A DNA stretch of 5,338 nt from Deltaproteobacteria bacterium. GTDB lineage: Bacteria; Desulfobacterota; Desulfobacteria; Desulfobacterales; ETH-SRB1. The position numbers were made by a program, and so were the translations under genes. The DNA is taken from positions 1 through 5,338 of the forward strand of contig QMMZ01000187.1 of the NCBI GenBank assembly GCA_003647525.1, written 5' to 3'. The notes beneath the pieces were generated by a model. The model was given only the letters and a program-made list of their open reading frames with translations, had not been told where the DNA came from and made no database searches. This document shows positions 4,001 through 5,338 of the stretch, in pieces. Each line of letters opens with the position of its first letter. Within the stretch, counting starts at the first letter, position 1.

Positions 4001-5014
4001 ATGCAGAGAAAAAGTAAGTCAAGCAGAGAGAGAAAAACTTCTCTGCTTGTAAAATCGGGCAGCATAAACTATGCTGGGAAAAAACTAAATACCTATCCGC
4101 CTTCAATCAAAAAAGAAATCATGCAAAAAGGCAAAAAGGTGCAGTCAAACTCTTTGGTTTCCGCTCGTTATCGCCTGTCACTTGGTGAACAACGTATGGT
4201 GCTGATGATGATCAGCAAGATTGACTATAAGGACGAAGCCTTTCAAGGATATGAAATATCGATAAAAGAACTGGCCGACACCTTGCAGATAAACAAGGAT
4301 TGCGCATACAGGGAGGCACATACCATTACGGACAAACTGCTGAAGAGGCTGCTGCGGATTCAACAGGCTAACGGAAGTCTGCTGAAATGCGCATGGATCG
4401 CTGAAGCTGTCCACCAACCCGGCAGTGTAACATTGACCCCTGCGCCATCTCTAAGGCCGTATCTTTTGGAGCTGCGGGAACGCTTCACCATTGTGCCGTT
4501 GACACACATCAAAGGATTGCGCAGTCAGTATTCAGTGCGGATTTACATGTTGCTGCGTCAATACATCAATCTTGGCAAATTTGATCTTGCAGTAGATGAC
4601 TTCAGGAAAATGCTTGATTTAGAAAAGAAATACAAAAGATTCAATGAGCTGAGACGCTGGGTTCTTGATGTTGCAAGGAAAGAACTGGATGCGGAAGCCG
4701 ATCTTTCTTTTACGCTGGAAACCGTGCGGAAAGGAAAGACAATTTCCACTCTCAAGTTCATAATCGTCAGGAACAAACAAAAACCGGCAAAGAAAAGTAG
4801 AGTCAAGACAGCCCGTGCTGCTGTAGGTTCCGCTGTAAAACCGGGCAATACGAAAACAAATAAACCTGAAGAATTTGAGGGATCAGATAAAAAATTATTT
4901 AATGAATTCCTTGAGCATGTAAAAGAACACGATGATTTTATTTACAACCGTTATCTTGCGGAAGGTTATGATATGATGGTTAAATACGAACATCGTAAAT
5001 TTTTCGGCAAGTGA
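4001..5014 (+). CDS. rep: Rep_3-family plasmid replication initiator
   Basis: Complete 337-codon ORF ending TGA at 5012-5014. Rep_3/RepB-type initiators bind origin repeats and recruit host replication proteins, and also repress their own promoter. Family hallmarks seen: NSLVSARYRLSLGEQRMVLM (about residues 50-69), the first winged helix with IKELADTLQINKDCAYREAH and DKLLKRLLRI (about 88-120), and the second winged helix from LRSQYSVRIYMLLRQYINLG (about 173-192) through FRKMLDLEKKYKRFNELRRW (201-220) and KELDAEADLSFTLE to KTISTLKFIIVR (246-257). A Lys/Arg-rich linker (258-290) and an acidic-aromatic tail follow. No RBS precedes ATG 4001. ATG 4121 (residue 41), just before the conserved domain and after AAGAA, is an equally good or better start; family members usually begin close to this point. 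It ends 5 bp from a convergent minus-strand frame. Confidence 0.92.
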   Translation: MQRKSKSSRERKTSLLVKSGSINYAGKKLNTYPPSIKKEIMQKGKKVQSNSLVSARYRLSLGEQRMVLMMISKIDYKDEAFQGYEISIKELADTLQINKDCAYREAHTITDKLLKRLLRIQQANGSLLKCAWIAEAVHQPGSVTLTPAPSLRPYLLELRERFTIVPLTHIKGLRSQYSVRIYMLLRQYINLGKFDLAVDDFRKMLDLEKKYKRFNELRRWVLDVARKELDAEADLSFTLETVRKGKTISTLKFIIVRNKQKPAKKSRVKTARAAVGSAVKPGNTKTNKPEEFEGSDKKLFNEFLEHVKEHDDFIYNRYLAEGYDMMVKYEHRKFFGK

Positions 5015-5019
5015 ACTTT

Positions 5020-5187
5020 TCATCCGGGTGGAAGATTGGTAGAAATACCCTCTTTATGCAGATGTGTTGAGCATTTTTTCAGCGGATCATCCAACACCGG
5101 GCCGCTTAAATTGAGGCCGTGAAGGAAAAAAATATGCTCAGGGTAACCGGGTGGCTTGACCTTGGCAAATCTTTTTTGATGCTCTAT
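5020..5187 (-). pseudogene. Short ORF with RBS but ATA start
   Basis: On the minus strand GAGGTG (5198-5193) lies 5 nt before ATA at 5187-5185, which opens a 55-codon frame: EHQKRFAKVKPPGYPEHIFF, LHGLNLSGPVLDDPLKKCST, HLHKEGISTNLPPG, ending TGA at 5022-5020. The peptide looks like real protein (mixed charge, aromatic and Pro/Gly turns) but no ATG, GTG or TTG lies near its start. ATA may be a decayed ATG or a rare non-canonical start. The same frame upstream reads, across two adjacent TGA codons (5202-5197), into the neighbouring 41-codon ORF. It converges on rep. I do not recognise the family. Confidence 0.4.
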
Positions 5188-5199
5188 GGTTACACCTCA

Positions 5200-5325
5200 T
5201 CAATCCACCCCGTCAATAAAGGTTTCAACAAATGCTTTAATCTTGCTGATGATGCGTTCAGACACTGGTTTACGCTCTCGTAATCCGGGGCGTTTCCGCA
5301 TGATTTTAATAACATCGTCCCGCAT
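5200..5325 (-). CDS. 41-aa basic ORF, possibly 5'-partial at window edge
   Basis: ATG at 5325-5323 opens MRDDVIKIMRKRPGLRERKP followed by VSERIISKIKAFVETFIDGV D and TGA at 5202-5200. The frame remains open upstream to the window end (EKPP before the Met), so the true start may lie outside. There is no clear RBS before this ATG within the window. The peptide is basic and predicted helical, resembling a small DNA- or partner-binding protein, but I recognise no family. Its stop region (TGATGAGGTG) carries the RBS of the next frame, the arrangement of translationally coupled gene pairs. Confidence 0.45.
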   Translation of the reverse strand: MRDDVIKIMRKRPGLRERKPVSERIISKIKAFVETFIDGVD

Positions 5326-5338
5326 GGGTGGTTTTTCA

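Noticed and set aside
3912..4106. 64-codon minus-strand ORF
   Set aside because: Overlaps the start of rep and the AT-rich repeat; Tyr/Lys run is only the TTATAT repeat translated; no independent support.
4178..4417. 79-codon minus-strand ORF
   Set aside because: Lies wholly inside the conserved rep domain on the other strand; shadow frame.
4558..4848. 96-codon minus-strand ORF
   Set aside because: Lies wholly inside rep; Ser/Phe/Leu-rich antisense translation.
5012..5113. Rep frame stays open about 33 codons past its TGA
   Set aside because: The stretch is the antisense of the minus-strand ORF at 5020-5187, and rep already has a normal family length; no readthrough context seen.
1..5338. 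Alternative genetic code (TGA as sense codon), suggested by several in-frame TGA
   Set aside because: The intact rep contains Trp as TGG and no internal TGA, and both intact genes end in TGA; TAA and TAG also interrupt other frames, so gene decay or indels explain it better.
1..5338. CRISPR array, tRNA or rRNA genes
   Set aside because: No regularly spaced repeats of CRISPR length and no recognisable tRNA or rRNA sequence on either strand.

Overview
The window reads as a low-coding-density bacterial plasmid, or a plasmid-like piece of a Gram-negative genome. The only gene whose family I recognise with confidence is a Rep_3 (RepB/PF01051-type) plasmid replication initiator at 4001-5014 (+). 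One other clearly intact gene is a 182-residue protein of unknown function at 1470-2018 (+). Together they cover about 29% of the window. Nothing fixes the host. The standard genetic code is used (Trp is TGG inside rep), base composition is moderately AT-rich, and no ribosomal or housekeeping gene is present. Whether the window is a complete circle cannot be decided from the sequence.

Layout. Positions 1-122 hold two hairpins, an AT-rich block and a 9-bp tandem repeat. Positions 123-1440 have no intact gene but many short protein-like frames on both strands, several joined only across a frameshift or a stop. Positions 1470-2018 hold the intact unknown gene, AT-richer than its surroundings, with its own RBS. 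Positions 2015-2934 return to broken frames: plus-strand fragments to 2554, a minus-strand fragment from 2753 to 2547, and a 33-codon ORF with a very good Shine-Dalgarno at 2833. Positions 2935-3160 are non-coding, with a palindrome, a hairpin and short repeats. Positions 3161-3463 hold a helix-turn-helix-like frame that lacks a normal start codon and is crossed by a run of ten G. Positions 3424-3960, upstream of rep, hold a diverged direct duplication, a long inverted repeat, a doubtful minus-strand ORF and a TTATAT tandem repeat. Rep follows. Convergent to it, two short minus-strand frames (5325-5200 and 5187-5020) look like a translationally coupled pair, the second having an RBS but ATA where a start codon should be.

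Functionally this is a replicon core (Rep plus a possible origin in the repeat-rich 3.0-4.0 kb segment), one intact cargo gene of unknown role, and a large fraction of sequence that looks like recently decayed genes or genes broken by indel errors in the assembly. All pseudogene calls rest on by-eye translation, not database matches, and carry low to moderate confidence.
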